64,000 nucleotides of DNA, taken from contig DBRN01000012.1 of assembly GCA_002305995.1 (NCBI GenBank), positions 507,910 to 571,909 on the forward strand, written 5' to 3'. The notes under the pieces are model-generated. The model was not told the origin of the DNA, did no database searches, and saw nothing but the letters and a program-made list of their open reading frames with translations. Position 1 is the first letter of the stretch. Each line of letters opens with the position of its first letter. Below, piece by piece: positions 17,435 through 26,351 of this stretch. Source of the stretch: Atopobiaceae bacterium UBA1367 (lineage in GTDB: Bacteria; Actinomycetota; Coriobacteriia; Coriobacteriales; Atopobiaceae). Made by a program: the position numbers and the translations under genes.

Positions 17435-17510
17435 TGGTGGGCCCAGAGGGATTCGAACCCCCAACCCAGGGATTATGAGTCCCCTGCGCTAACCGTTGCG
17501 CCATAGGCCC
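17435..17510 (-). tRNA. tRNA with CAT anticodon (elongator Met or Ile2)
   Basis: Cloverleaf with acceptor GGGCCTA/TGGGCCC (one G-T pair), D-arm GGCGCAACGGTTAGCGC, anticodon stem GGGGA/TCCCT with loop CTCATAA (anticodon CAT), T-arm with GGTTCGAATCC, discriminator A and encoded CCA. The first acceptor pair is a normal G-C, and the anticodon stem has no three consecutive G-C pairs on both sides, so it is not initiator tRNA. Elongator Met and lysidine-modified Ile2 cannot be separated with certainty from the sequence alone. Confidence 0.9.
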
Positions 17511-17553
17511 CTTTGCAAAAAGGCGACGACCGAAGCCGCCGCCCGCGTGTCTC

Positions 17554-17629
17554 TGGTGGAGAATAGGGGGATCGAACCCCTGACCTCATGACTGCCAGTC
17601 ATGCGCTCTCCCAGCTGAGCTAATTCCCC
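17554..17629 (-). tRNA. tRNA-Ala, anticodon GGC
   Basis: Acceptor GGGGAAT/ATTCTCC contains the G3-U70 wobble pair that marks alanine tRNAs. The D-arm is AGCTCAGCTGGGAGAGC, the anticodon stem CATGA/TCATG with loop CTGGCAG (anticodon GGC), the T-arm GGTTCGATCC, discriminator A and CCA encoded. It lies 43 bases upstream of the CAT tRNA on the same strand, and the two are probably co-transcribed. Confidence 0.97.
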
Positions 17630-17648
17630 ATGGGTTGGTGCAAGAGGT

Positions 17649-17676
17649 ATATTACCAAAGCTGTGTCATCGGTCAA
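17649..17676 (-). promoter_or_regulatory. Putative sigma-70 promoter for tRNA-Ala / CAT tRNA pair
   Basis: Minus strand TTGACC (17671-17676), 16-base spacer, TAATAT (17649-17654). The start would be near 17642, about 12 bases before the tRNA-Ala 5' end. Upstream, 17677-17825 between this site and the YhhN-like gene shows no gene. Confidence 0.65.
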
Positions 17677-17825
17677 GCGACAATCCCGACTTTCACCCTT
17701 TGTGTCGGCCCTGTGGAGGATCGCACCCGTGCCCCCCGCCGCTGTCGTCGGGATGCGGATACCGGGGTGCCGGCGTCCCGACGTCCCCCACGACGGCATA
17801 CCAGGCAGGCCGCTCGGCCCTCCCC

Positions 17826-18503
17826 TCACAGCGGCAGCTGCAGGCACAGGGCGATGAGCAGCTGGCCGGCATAATACAGCATCAGGTTCGCCACCCGCAT
17901 CAGGAAGCGGGGCTTGGACCCGAAGTTGTTGAGTATGAGGATGACGTCACTCACCAGGAACAGCATCGCGCCGACCAGGAACATGAGCCAATGGGCGTTG
18001 GGAGACGTCGCGAGCGTGGCCAGCGCCACGCAGTTGAGCAGGACGACCGCCCCGATGTAGAGCACGCCGCAGATCTTGAGCACGGGCCCTGCCTCGATCT
18101 GGCCCAGGATCCACCACATCAGCGCTGCCGTGAGCGGCACGGCAACCACCGCGGCAAGGGGCAGCAGGTTGCAGTGCGGCACGCATGCGATGATGTAGCA
18201 CACGTGCCCGGCCAGGAACACGAGCGTCCCCGCGAGGAAGGCGATCTGCCCCCTGCGGCCCTCGTACACGTAGCGCAGGTTGAGCAACACGTCGGCAAGG
18301 GCCCCGAGCACGAGGCCCACCACGACCATGCGCGCGAAGGTCGCGTCGTTCGCCCTGGTGGCTCCCAGGACACCAAGCACGACGAAGAATGCCGACGCCA
18401 CTCCCTTGATCGTGTCGGCGACGACATACCGCTTCATCTTCTCCACAAGGATGAAGACCGCGGCGATGGCAAGGCATATCGGACAGAGGTACAGGTACTG
18501 CAT
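17826..18503 (-). CDS. YhhN/TMEM86-family membrane protein (lysoplasmalogenase-like)
   Basis: A 225-residue polytopic membrane protein with about eight hydrophobic segments. Two family features are visible: GALADVLLNL near residue 66 and the C-terminal FLVSDVILILNNF segment (about 184-196), with the acidic residues conserved in the YhhN/TMEM86 family. Characterised relatives hydrolyse the vinyl-ether bond of lysoplasmalogens, and plasmalogens occur in anaerobic bacteria, so the role is plausible but inferred. The ATG is at 18503. A strong hairpin separates it from proS upstream. Confidence 0.72.
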   Translation of the reverse strand: MQYLYLCPICLAIAAVFILVEKMKRYVVADTIKGVASAFFVVLGVLGATRANDATFARMVVVGLVLGALADVLLNLRYVYEGRRGQIAFLAGTLVFLAGHVCYIIACVPHCNLLPLAAVVAVPLTAALMWWILGQIEAGPVLKICGVLYIGAVVLLNCVALATLATSPNAHWLMFLVGAMLFLVSDVILILNNFGSKPRFLMRVANLMLYYAGQLLIALCLQLPL

Positions 18504-18543
18504 GGCCTACCACCTTCCCGAGGCGTCTGGGCTCAGACGGACA

Positions 18544-18579
18544 CGGCCCCATTGTCCCACGTTTGGGACGATGGGGCCG
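18544..18579 (-). terminator. Strong 16-bp hairpin between proS and YhhN-like gene
   Basis: A near-perfect inverted repeat: CGGCCCCAT + wobble pair + GTCCCA pairs with its complement across a 4-base loop. It lies 32 bases past the proS stop. No clear U-tract follows on either strand, so it could be a terminator, an mRNA-stabilising hairpin at the 3' end of the proS operon, or a processing site. Confidence 0.6.
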
Positions 18580-18611
18580 ATCACTCGCCTTTGCGGCGCC
18601 TGTCATACCGC

Positions 18612-20321
18612 TTACCGGCGCTGGGAGATGACCCTCTCCGCGACCACGGTCGCGACGTCGCCGATCGCCACGTCCTCGCGCGCGCCGGTGCTGCGGTCCT
18701 TGACCTCGACGACGCCGTTCCTGATGCCACGCCTACCGCAGACGATCTGGTAGGGAAAGCCCATGAGGTCGGCGTCGTTGAACTTGACACCAGGACGCTC
18801 CTCGCGGTCGTCCACGCAGACCTCGACGCCGAGGTCGACGAGCTCGTGGGCGACGCGGTCGGCAACATCCCATATCTCGCCCTCCGTGTCCAGCGGCACG
18901 ACCTCCACCTCGTAGGGCGCCACGCACACGGGAAAGGCGATGCCGTGCTCGTCGTGATGCTGTTCGACCACGGCCGCCAGCATGCGGCTCACGCCGATGC
19001 CGTAGCAGCCCATCTGGAAGGGTCTCTCGACGCCGTCCTCGTCCATGAAGGTCGCACCCATCGCCTCGGAGTACGTGGTGCCCAGCTGGAACACCTGGGA
19101 GACCTCGATGCCGCGGGCGCCCCGCAGCGGCTTGCCGCACTGGGGGCAGCCGTCCCCCTCCTCGGCAGAGGCGAGGTCGACCCACTCGCAGACCTCGAAG
19201 TCACGACCGGGCCTGGCGCCCTTGATGTGCCAGCCCTCCTCGTTGGCCCCGATGAGCCAGCTCTGGGAGCCCTTGAGGGAGACGTCGGCCACGACGCGCA
19301 CGCGCCCATCGGCGCCGATCGGGCCCATGTAGCCCTTCACCAGGGCATACTCGGCCATCTGCTCCTCGTCCATCACGTCGTAGCGACCAAAGGCGTGCGC
19401 TGCCTTGACCTCGTTGAGCTCGTGGTCGCCGGGCAGCAGGCACAGCACGGGCGTACCGTCCTCGGCGATGAGGGCAAGGCTCTTGCGGCATGCCCGCTCG
19501 GTGACGCTGAGGAAGGCCGCCAGGGCGGCGATGCTTCCCTCGCAGGGGGTCTCGATGCGCTCGCAGTCGGTGCCGGGCCCCTCCTCGACGGCGATGCGCG
19601 CGCAGGCCGCCTCGACGTCGGCCGCGAAGCCGCAGTCGCACCACACGAGCTCTGCCTCGCCGGCCTCGGCAAGCGCCATGTACTCCACCGAGGTGTCGCC
19701 ACCGATCTGGCCGGAGTCGGCGACGACGGGCAGCGCCCGCAGGCCGCAACGCTCGCAGATGCGCGCATAGGCCGCCTTCTCCTCCTCGTAGCTCCTCTGC
19801 ATGCCCTCGACCGTGGCATCGAAGGAGTAGGCGTCCTTCATGATGAACTCGCGGCCGCGCATGAGGCCGAAGCGCGGGCGCATCTCGTCGCGGAACTTGT
19901 CCTGGATCTGGTAGATGGTGACGGGAAGCTGCCTGTAGGAGCGCAGCTCGTCACGGACGAGGTCGACGAAGGTCTCCTCGTGTGTCGGCCCGACCACGAA
20001 GTCGCGGCCATGGCGGTCCTTGAGGCGGAGCAGTTCGGGGCCATAGACGTCCCAGCGCCCGGACTCCTGCCAGATCTCGCCGGGGACGATCATCGGGACC
20101 TGGACCTCCTGTGCGCCGATGCCCTCCATCTCGTCACGGATGACCGACTTGATCTTGCCCAGCGAGCGCCAGGCGAGCGGTAGGTAGCTGTAGAGGCCGG
20201 CAGCCGTCTTGCGGATCATGCCGGCGCGCAGGAGCAGACGATGGCTGGCGAGCTCGGCCTCGGCGGGGTCCTCCTTCAGCGTGGGCGCATAGAGCTGTGA
20301 CATCCTCGCATAGCGTTTCAT
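18612..20321 (-). CDS. proS: Prolyl-tRNA synthetase (bacterial type with editing insertion)
   Basis: Charges tRNA-Pro. The 569-residue length and domain order are those of the long bacterial form: class II motif 1 near residues 60-85, motif 2 (RFGLMRGREFIMKDAYSF), an INS editing domain at about 225-400, motif 3 with GCYGIGVSRML, and the anticodon-binding domain at the C-terminus. An unusual cysteine-rich patch (CPQCGKPLRGA) precedes motif 3, as in many bacterial ProS. The ATG at 20321 has AAGGA 8 bases upstream. It is the last gene of the rpsB-to-proS run. Confidence 0.96.
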   Translation of the reverse strand: MKRYARMSQLYAPTLKEDPAEAELASHRLLLRAGMIRKTAAGLYSYLPLAWRSLGKIKSVIRDEMEGIGAQEVQVPMIVPGEIWQESGRWDVYGPELLRLKDRHGRDFVVGPTHEETFVDLVRDELRSYRQLPVTIYQIQDKFRDEMRPRFGLMRGREFIMKDAYSFDATVEGMQRSYEEEKAAYARICERCGLRALPVVADSGQIGGDTSVEYMALAEAGEAELVWCDCGFAADVEAACARIAVEEGPGTDCERIETPCEGSIAALAAFLSVTERACRKSLALIAEDGTPVLCLLPGDHELNEVKAAHAFGRYDVMDEEQMAEYALVKGYMGPIGADGRVRVVADVSLKGSQSWLIGANEEGWHIKGARPGRDFEVCEWVDLASAEEGDGCPQCGKPLRGARGIEVSQVFQLGTTYSEAMGATFMDEDGVERPFQMGCYGIGVSRMLAAVVEQHHDEHGIAFPVCVAPYEVEVVPLDTEGEIWDVADRVAHELVDLGVEVCVDDREERPGVKFNDADLMGFPYQIVCGRRGIRNGVVEVKDRSTGAREDVAIGDVATVVAERVISQRR

Positions 20322-20400
20322 GGGGCAGTCCTTTCCGCATGCGACTGTGCGCACGCCCGTTGCGTACCTGCATGGGTCCCCGGCGCGGGCACCTGCGCCG

Positions 20401-21492
20401 TCAGAGGAAGCGCGCCTCGATCTCGGCAAAGAGCTCGTCGACCATCTCGTCCTCGTCGATGCGCCGCAGGGGCTCCCCCCGCACGAAGATCATCCCGGAG
20501 CCCTTTCCGCATGCGATGCCGATGTCGGCGTCGCGAGCCTCCCCCGGCCCGTTCACCACGCAGCCCATCACGGCGACGCTGATCGGCGCTTTGGTCCGCG
20601 AGAGCCGCGCGGAGACCTCCTCGGCGATCGGGATGAGGTCGACCTGGGTCCTGCCGCAGGTGGGGCAGCTCACCAGCTCGGGATGGAGGCGGCGCAGGCC
20701 AAGCGCCGCGAGGAGATCCCAGGCGACGTCGACCTCCTCGACCGGGTCGGCGGTGAGGGAGAGGCGTATGGTGTCGCCGATCCCCTCGGCCAGAAGGATG
20801 CCGACGCCGACCGAGTTCTTGACCGTGCCCTGCCTGAGGGTGCCCGCCTCGGTCACCCCCAGGTGCAGGGGTATGCGTGGGAGCGCGCGGGAGAGGGCGC
20901 GGTAGGTCTCGACCGTGACGGGAACCGAATGCGCCTTGGCGGAGAGCACGATGTGCTCGAATCCCCGCCGTTCGAAGTGCTCGACGAACGCCATGCTCGA
21001 CGCGACCAGCTTCTCCGGGAGGGTGAGGTCATCCCTCTGTCCCACGGCGGGGTCAAGCGAGCCGGCGTTGACGCCGATGCGTATGGCGCATCCCTGCTCG
21101 CCCGCAGCGTCGATCACCTGGTCGACGCGGGCGAGCGACCCGATGTTGCCAGGGTTGATGCGCAGGGCGGCGGCACCTCGGCGCGCCGCGGCGATGGCGA
21201 GCCGGTGGTCGAAGTGGATGTCGGCGACCACTGGCAGGGGCGACTCCTCGACGATGCGTGAGAAGGAGTCGAGGCACCGCTCGTCGGGGACCGTGACGCG
21301 GATGATCTCGCAGCCTGCATCGGCAAGCCGCGCGATCTGGGCGAGCGTGGCGGTGGCGTCTGCGGTGTCGGTGTTGCACATCGACTGCACGCTCACCGGT
21401 GCGCCGCCGCCCACGGCCACGTCGCCCACCATGACCCGTCGGGTCGCATCGCGGGGAAGCGGTGGTGCGGACGTGGCGTCAAACGCGGACAT
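20401..21492 (-). CDS. ispG: 4-hydroxy-3-methylbut-2-en-1-yl diphosphate synthase IspG (GcpE)
   Basis: Penultimate MEP-pathway enzyme, an Fe-S protein that makes HMBPP, the substrate of IspH (7.3-8.1 kb here). At 363 residues it has the TIM-barrel start VSVQSMCNTDTAD, the ADIHFDHRLA and RINPGNIG motifs, and the three Fe-S cysteines in CPTCGR and in GCVVNGPGEARDAD. The ATG at 21492 has an optimal GGGAGG upstream; a frame extension to 21513 is unsupported. The preceding rseP-like and dxr genes overlap or abut, so dxr and ispG are co-expressed. Confidence 0.96.
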   Translation of the reverse strand: MSAFDATSAPPLPRDATRRVMVGDVAVGGGAPVSVQSMCNTDTADATATLAQIARLADAGCEIIRVTVPDERCLDSFSRIVEESPLPVVADIHFDHRLAIAAARRGAAALRINPGNIGSLARVDQVIDAAGEQGCAIRIGVNAGSLDPAVGQRDDLTLPEKLVASSMAFVEHFERRGFEHIVLSAKAHSVPVTVETYRALSRALPRIPLHLGVTEAGTLRQGTVKNSVGVGILLAEGIGDTIRLSLTADPVEEVDVAWDLLAALGLRRLHPELVSCPTCGRTQVDLIPIAEEVSARLSRTKAPISVAVMGCVVNGPGEARDADIGIACGKGSGMIFVRGEPLRRIDEDEMVDELFAEIEARFL

Positions 21493-21509
21493 GAGACCTC
21501 CCTGCGACA

Positions 21510-22895
21510 TCACGTGAGGCCCATGAGCCGCACGATGTCATTGCGTATCGCGAAGCAGAAGATGAACAGGAAGAACGCGAGCCCCAGGTAGCTCAGCCAG
21601 GCCTGCGCGCGCGACGGGAGCGGCCTGCGCATGACGGGCTGCACGGCCTCCATGAGGATCTTCCCGCCGTCGAGCGGGGGGATGGGCAGCAGGTTCATGA
21701 ACCCGAGCGACAGCGATATGGCCGCCGTGAGGAGCACAAGGTCGGAGAGCCCTGACGCCGCCGCCTGGGATGCCATGGCGGAGATGCCCACGATGGATGA
21801 CGACTGGCTCACCACCTCGATGGTGTGCTGGGGCATGATGATCCGCGCGACCATGCCTCCCACGAACCCGACATAGGAGAGGGCGGAGAGGGCGGCCTCC
21901 GGGAAGCTGAGACGATAGGTCTCCATGAGGGCGTTGATGCCGATGACCGACAGCCTCTCCCCCTCGGGCACGTCGATCGTGGTCTCGAAGGTCTCCCCGT
22001 CGCGCTGATAGGCTATCGCGAAGTCCCGCCCGTCCTCGAGCGCGCGGTCCAGCGCCTCGCACAGGCCCTTCCAGTCGGAGATGTCGCGGCCTCCCACCTG
22101 CAGGATCGTGTCGCCCCCACGCAGCCCGGCCGCCTCGGCGGGCGATCCGCCGGCCACGCCGCCGAGCGTGTTCGAGTTCACGTTGACCTGCACGCCGACG
22201 ACCATCAGGGAGCCCACCACCAGCGCGAACGCCAGCAGGATGTTGACGAGCGGGCCGGCCAGCAACGTGACGAACCGCGCGAGAAGGCCCTTGCCCCGAT
22301 AGGTGCATGCCGTCTCCCGGGCAAAGAAGGCGTCCGCGTCGCCGACGGGGCGCGGATCGCCCGCCTCGGTCGTGCCGGCACCGTCGAAGTCGTGGCCAGG
22401 GTCATACTCGCTCCGCAGCGAGCCGTCGCGGCGCAGGGTCTCGAACGCCGCAGGGAAGTCGGCCTGCCAGGGTCGCTCGCCGCGGGCGGGATCGTAGTGG
22501 GGCCTGATCGAGCCCATGTCAACGAGCGCGCCGAGTAGCGCGTACGCGCGATCCTCGTCGATGGCGAGCTCGGCGGCGAGGCTGGTGGCAAGCACCCTTC
22601 CCTCGCGCTGCACGATGGCCAGCGCACGGGCGAGCAGCTCGTCCGCATCGCCCTCCATGCCACAGATGCGATTGTACCCGCCCAGCAGGAGGGGGGTGAT
22701 CCCGAACTCGGTGCCGAGCCGCCGCGACTTGACCGAGATCCGATGGCGGAACGGCAGGCCGAGGAAGAATTCCGTCACACGCATCCCAAAGGCGCGCGCC
22801 GCGATGAAGTGCCCACCCTCGTGCACGAACACGAGCAGCGAGAGCACGAGGGTGCCCCAGAACACGGCTGCCAGGACGTCGAGGGCCATGCTCAT
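21510..22895 (-). CDS. rseP: RseP-like site-2 zinc metalloprotease with PDZ domain and an extra winged-helix-like insertion
   Basis: Intramembrane protease with HEGGH at residues 25-29 in the first membrane segment, GPLVNILLAF in the second, a single PDZ domain (about 245-320, GGSPAEAAGLRGGD) and the C-terminal NLLPIPPLDGG zinc-ligand motif followed by a last membrane segment. At 461 residues it is longer than the usual one-PDZ form. The extra length is residues about 83-189, between the membrane-proximal hairpin and helix 2, on the expected cytoplasmic side. Its first 50 residues look like a winged helix (REGRVLATSLAAEL, DEDRAYALLGALVDMGSI). The ATG overlaps the dxr stop (ATGA). Substrate unknown. 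Confidence 0.88.
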   Translation of the reverse strand: MSMALDVLAAVFWGTLVLSLLVFVHEGGHFIAARAFGMRVTEFFLGLPFRHRISVKSRRLGTEFGITPLLLGGYNRICGMEGDADELLARALAIVQREGRVLATSLAAELAIDEDRAYALLGALVDMGSIRPHYDPARGERPWQADFPAAFETLRRDGSLRSEYDPGHDFDGAGTTEAGDPRPVGDADAFFARETACTYRGKGLLARFVTLLAGPLVNILLAFALVVGSLMVVGVQVNVNSNTLGGVAGGSPAEAAGLRGGDTILQVGGRDISDWKGLCEALDRALEDGRDFAIAYQRDGETFETTIDVPEGERLSVIGINALMETYRLSFPEAALSALSYVGFVGGMVARIIMPQHTIEVVSQSSSIVGISAMASQAAASGLSDLVLLTAAISLSLGFMNLLPIPPLDGGKILMEAVQPVMRRPLPSRAQAWLSYLGLAFFLFIFCFAIRNDIVRLMGLT

Positions 22896-24091
22896 GAGAC
22901 CACGTCCACAAGCGCCCGCCGTGCCACGTCCCGTGCCCAGAGGTCGACCTCCTCGAGCTGGTCGAGGTCGCGCACCCGCTGGGCCTCATGCGCCTCGATG
23001 GCCACCGAGACGATGCGCTCGATGTCGAGGAAGGTGCAGGCGCCGCGTCTGAAGGCGGCGTTGGCGACCTCGTTGGCGGCGTTGAGCACGCAAGGCATCG
23101 TGCCTCCGACGCGCCCTGCCTCGCGGGCGAGCGCGAGGCAGCCGAAGGTCTCCTCATCGGCCTCGCCGAAGGTGATGGGCTGCTCGTGGCACCAGTCGAT
23201 GCGCTCGCAGGGCGTCTCCCACCGGTCGGGGTAGCTGAGGGCGTACTGTATGGGAATGCGCATGTCAGAGGGGCCGAGCTGCGCAAGCGTCGACCCGTCG
23301 GCGAACTCGACCATGGAGTGGATGCGGCTCTGTCGCTGCACGAGCACGCGGATGTCATCGATGCCCACCGCAAACAGGTGGTGCGCCTCCAACAGCTCGA
23401 AGCCCTTGTTCATGAGAGTGGCCGAGTCTATGGTTATCTTGGCGCCCATGAGCCAGGTGGGATGCGCGAGCGCGTCGGCGGAGGTGACCTGGGCCAGCTG
23501 CGCGCGCGTCATGCCATGGAAGGGCCCGCCGGAGCAGGTGAGCCAGATCCTGTGGACGTCATGCGTGGGCGCACCCGCCAGGCACTGGAAGATGGCGCTG
23601 TGCTCCGAGTCGACCGGTATGAGCCTTCCCGGCCTCGCCAGCGGCATCAGGATGTCGCCCGCGACGATGATGGACTCCTTGTTGGCGTAGGCGAGCACCT
23701 TACCCGCACCGAGCGCCCGCCAGCCGGCGCGCATCCCCGCGACGCCCACGAGGGCATTGACCACGCAGTCGACGTCGTCGAGCGCGACGAGGTCGGCCAG
23801 GGCGCCATCACCGCGCGTCAGCTCGCAGCCCTCGGGCAGCTCGTCGAGGATCGCGTCGCGCGCATGGCCCTCGTCCGTCACGCAGGCATGCGCGGCGCCG
23901 AACTCGCGCGCCGCAGCCACGAGCGCGTCGGTGGAGCCATGGACGGACAGCGCGACGACCTCGAGCCTGTCGGCATGCCGTCGGCAGACGTCGAGCGTCT
24001 GGGTGCCGATCGAGCCGGAACACCCGAGGACCGCGACGCGCAGGCGCCGCCCTCGCGTCGCCCCGGGGGCCTCTCCCGCGAGGGCGCTCAC
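22892..24091 (-). CDS. dxr: 1-deoxy-D-xylulose-5-phosphate reductoisomerase
   Basis: First committed MEP-pathway enzyme, an NADPH-dependent reductoisomerase. The 399-residue protein has a Rossmann start (VAVLGCSGSIGTQTL), NKESIIVAG, the metal site IPVDSEHSAIFQ and SGGPF, and the C-terminal NAANEVAN motif. The start is a GTG at 24091 that overlaps the cdsA stop (GTGA) and has GGAGG 6 bases upstream; the N-terminus is about 15 residues longer than the Rossmann start. Operon partners cdsA and rseP flank it. Confidence 0.96.
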   Translation of the reverse strand: MSALAGEAPGATRGRRLRVAVLGCSGSIGTQTLDVCRRHADRLEVVALSVHGSTDALVAAAREFGAAHACVTDEGHARDAILDELPEGCELTRGDGALADLVALDDVDCVVNALVGVAGMRAGWRALGAGKVLAYANKESIIVAGDILMPLARPGRLIPVDSEHSAIFQCLAGAPTHDVHRIWLTCSGGPFHGMTRAQLAQVTSADALAHPTWLMGAKITIDSATLMNKGFELLEAHHLFAVGIDDIRVLVQRQSRIHSMVEFADGSTLAQLGPSDMRIPIQYALSYPDRWETPCERIDWCHEQPITFGEADEETFGCLALAREAGRVGGTMPCVLNAANEVANAAFRRGACTFLDIERIVSVAIEAHEAQRVRDLDQLEEVDLWARDVARRALVDVVS

Positions 24092-24918
24092 AGGATGCCT
24101 CCCAGGTGGAGCAAGAGAAACGCCGTCATGCACCCGAAGAGCAGCGCGTCGCTCCGGTCGAGCATCCCACCATGCCCCGGGAGCAGGGTGCCCGAGTCCT
24201 TGACGCCGAAGCCACGCTTCATGCGTGACTCGAAGAGGTCGCCCATCACGCTGGCGAGGCCAACGCACAGGCCACACGGGATGGCGAACAGCAGGTGCAT
24301 GCCCTGGACCTTGAGCACCACGAGGAGCACCCAGATGAGCATGCATCCGGCCAAGCCGCCCCAGAAGCCCTCGACGCTCTTGTTGGGCGAGATGCGCGGT
24401 GCGAGCTTGTGGCGCCCAAGGCGCGAGCCGACGAAGTAGGCCATGGCGTCGTTGAGCCAGATGGAGCCCATGACGCCAAAGGCGAGCAAGAAGCCGGGCA
24501 TGCCGGGGTCGGACAGGCGGATCATGGTCACGGTGGAGAAGGCAAAGCCGCAGTAGATGGGCACGAAGAGCGTCATGCCCACGTCGGTGACGGTCACGCG
24601 CGGGACGCCCACGTACCAGATGGCACAGGCCATGAGCAGCAGGACGGCCACGACCGTGACGCTCTCTGCAGGGGGTGCCAGCGGTGCGATGGCAAACAGC
24701 AGCGTTGCCGCGAGCGCGATGACGTCGTTGGGCTGCCGGCCGGACGCCCGCAGGAGCCTGAGCAGCTCCCAGGCGCACAGGCACCCCATCAGGGCGACGA
24801 CCGCGGCGGTCTCCATGACACCCGCGTAGAGGCACCCCACGACGGCGAGGAAGTATGCCGCCCCCACGCCGACCCTCGTCAGCATGGTGCTCGTCCCCTC
24901 GAGCCTGGTCTCGCTCAT
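24088..24918 (-). CDS. cdsA: Phosphatidate cytidylyltransferase (CDP-diacylglycerol synthase)
   Basis: Makes CDP-diacylglycerol for phospholipid synthesis. The 276-residue integral membrane protein has about eight hydrophobic segments and the C-terminal family signature: GSRLGRHKLAPRISPNKSVEG, MGDLFESRMKRGFGVKDSG and LPGHGGMLDRSDAL. The ATG at 24918 overlaps the uppS stop (ATGA). The order uppS-cdsA-dxr is a common bacterial arrangement. Confidence 0.95.
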   Translation of the reverse strand: MSETRLEGTSTMLTRVGVGAAYFLAVVGCLYAGVMETAAVVALMGCLCAWELLRLLRASGRQPNDVIALAATLLFAIAPLAPPAESVTVVAVLLLMACAIWYVGVPRVTVTDVGMTLFVPIYCGFAFSTVTMIRLSDPGMPGFLLAFGVMGSIWLNDAMAYFVGSRLGRHKLAPRISPNKSVEGFWGGLAGCMLIWVLLVVLKVQGMHLLFAIPCGLCVGLASVMGDLFESRMKRGFGVKDSGTLLPGHGGMLDRSDALLFGCMTAFLLLHLGGIL

Positions 24919-25700
24919 GAGCCCACCACCCCTCCAAACCTGCGATCCCTCTCCTGGAAGGCGCGGACGGCGCGCAGGAGCTCCCAGCGGTCGAAATCGG
25001 GCCACATGAGATCGGTCACGTAGAGCTCGGCGTACGCAAGCTGCCACAGCAGGTAGTTCGACAGGCGAAGCTCGCCGGAGGTGCGGATGAGCAACTCCGG
25101 ATCGGGCATGCCCGCCGTGTAGAGATGCGACGCAACAAGGCCCTCGGTGATGTCGGTCGCTGCCAGCTCGCCGCGCACGACCGCCTCCGCGACGTCCCGG
25201 CACGCACGCGTCAGCTCGGCGCGGGACCCGTAGTTGACGGCGAGCGCGAAGGTCATGCCGGTATGTCCGGCCGTCTCGTCAAGGCCCTGGCGGAAGACGT
25301 CATGGGTGCGTCGGGGAAGCGCCGAGAGGTCTCCCAGGAAGCGCAGGCGGACGTTCTCCTGGTGGAAGAGCGGCAGCTCCTTGACGAGCGTCGTGGCGAA
25401 CAGATGCATCAGCAGGTCGACCTCGCGCTGCGGCCGTCGCCAGTTCTCGGTCGAGAAGGCGTAGACCGACAGCGCGTCAAGCCCCAGGCGGACGCTCGTG
25501 GTGACCGTCTCGCGCAGGGCGTCGACTCCCGCGACATGGCCCCTCGACCGATCGAGCCCGCGCGCCTGGGCCCACCTACCGTTGCCGTCCATGATGATGG
25601 AGACGTGGGAGGGAACGCGCCCAAGGTCGATGTCCTCGAGCGCGATGTCGGCAGGCGGCTCGCCGTAATGGGCCCTGAGGAGCCCCTCGTCTCGCTTCAC
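24915..25700 (-). CDS. uppS: Isoprenyl transferase (undecaprenyl diphosphate synthase)
   Basis: Cis-prenyltransferase that builds the C55 carrier lipid for cell-wall synthesis. The 261-residue protein has the HVSIIMDGNGRWAQ catalytic Asp region, GLDALSVYAFSTENWRRP, and the C-terminal PELLIRTSGELRLSNYLLWQLAYAE region with conserved Arg and Ser. The GTG start at 25700 follows the frr stop directly and uses a GGAG at the end of frr. Confidence 0.95.
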   Translation of the reverse strand: MKRDEGLLRAHYGEPPADIALEDIDLGRVPSHVSIIMDGNGRWAQARGLDRSRGHVAGVDALRETVTTSVRLGLDALSVYAFSTENWRRPQREVDLLMHLFATTLVKELPLFHQENVRLRFLGDLSALPRRTHDVFRQGLDETAGHTGMTFALAVNYGSRAELTRACRDVAEAVVRGELAATDITEGLVASHLYTAGMPDPELLIRTSGELRLSNYLLWQLAYAELYVTDLMWPDFDRWELLRAVRAFQERDRRFGGVVGS

Positions 25701-26255
25701 CTAGATCTCCATTACCTCGGCAGACTTGGTCTTGAGCAGCTCGTCGACCATCTTGCTGTAGTCGTCGGTCAGCTTCTGGATGGCCTTCTTCTCGCGCTTG
25801 AGGTCGTCCTCGGTGAGGTCGCCGTCCCGCTCCGCGCGCTCCGCCTTCTCGTTGGCGTGGCGACGGGCGCTGCGCACCGCGATCTTCCCCTCCTCACCGT
25901 ACCTGTTGCACTCCCTGACGAGCTCGCGACGGCGCTCCTCGGTCGGCTTCGGGAACGGCAGGCGGATGGAGATGCCGTCATTGGAGGGGGTTATGCCGAG
26001 GTCGGAGTCCATGATCGCCTTCTCGATGGCGCGCAGGGAGGACTTGTCCCAGGGCTCGACCACCAGCATGGACGCCTCGGGGACCTTCACGCCGGCGAGC
26101 TGGGTGATGGGGGTGGGGACGCCATAGTAGTCGACCTTGATGCTGTCGAGCACATGCGGGTTGGCACGGCCCGTGCGCACGCGGGCGAAGTTGGCCCTGA
26201 GGGCGTCAATCGCCTTGTCCATACGACGCTTGGCAGAATCAGTGTACTCGCTCAT
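25701..26255 (-). CDS. frr: Ribosome recycling factor
   Basis: Splits post-termination ribosomes with EF-G. The 184-residue length is standard, and the family blocks are present: MDKAIDALRANFARVRTGRA, YYGVPTPITQLA, VEPWDKSSL, SNDGISIRLPFPKPTEERR. Positioned after pyrH (96-base gap with nothing recognisable) and directly before uppS. Confidence 0.97.
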   Translation of the reverse strand: MSEYTDSAKRRMDKAIDALRANFARVRTGRANPHVLDSIKVDYYGVPTPITQLAGVKVPEASMLVVEPWDKSSLRAIEKAIMDSDLGITPSNDGISIRLPFPKPTEERRRELVRECNRYGEEGKIAVRSARRHANEKAERAERDGDLTEDDLKREKKAIQKLTDDYSKMVDELLKTKSAEVMEI

Positions 26256-26351
26256 AACCTGGACTCCTCACATCTTCCTCGCTGCCTCGCAGCTCACCAA
26301 CGCATCTCCGCCGGCACCACCGGGTCACAGGCGGGGGATGCTCCTTGCAAC

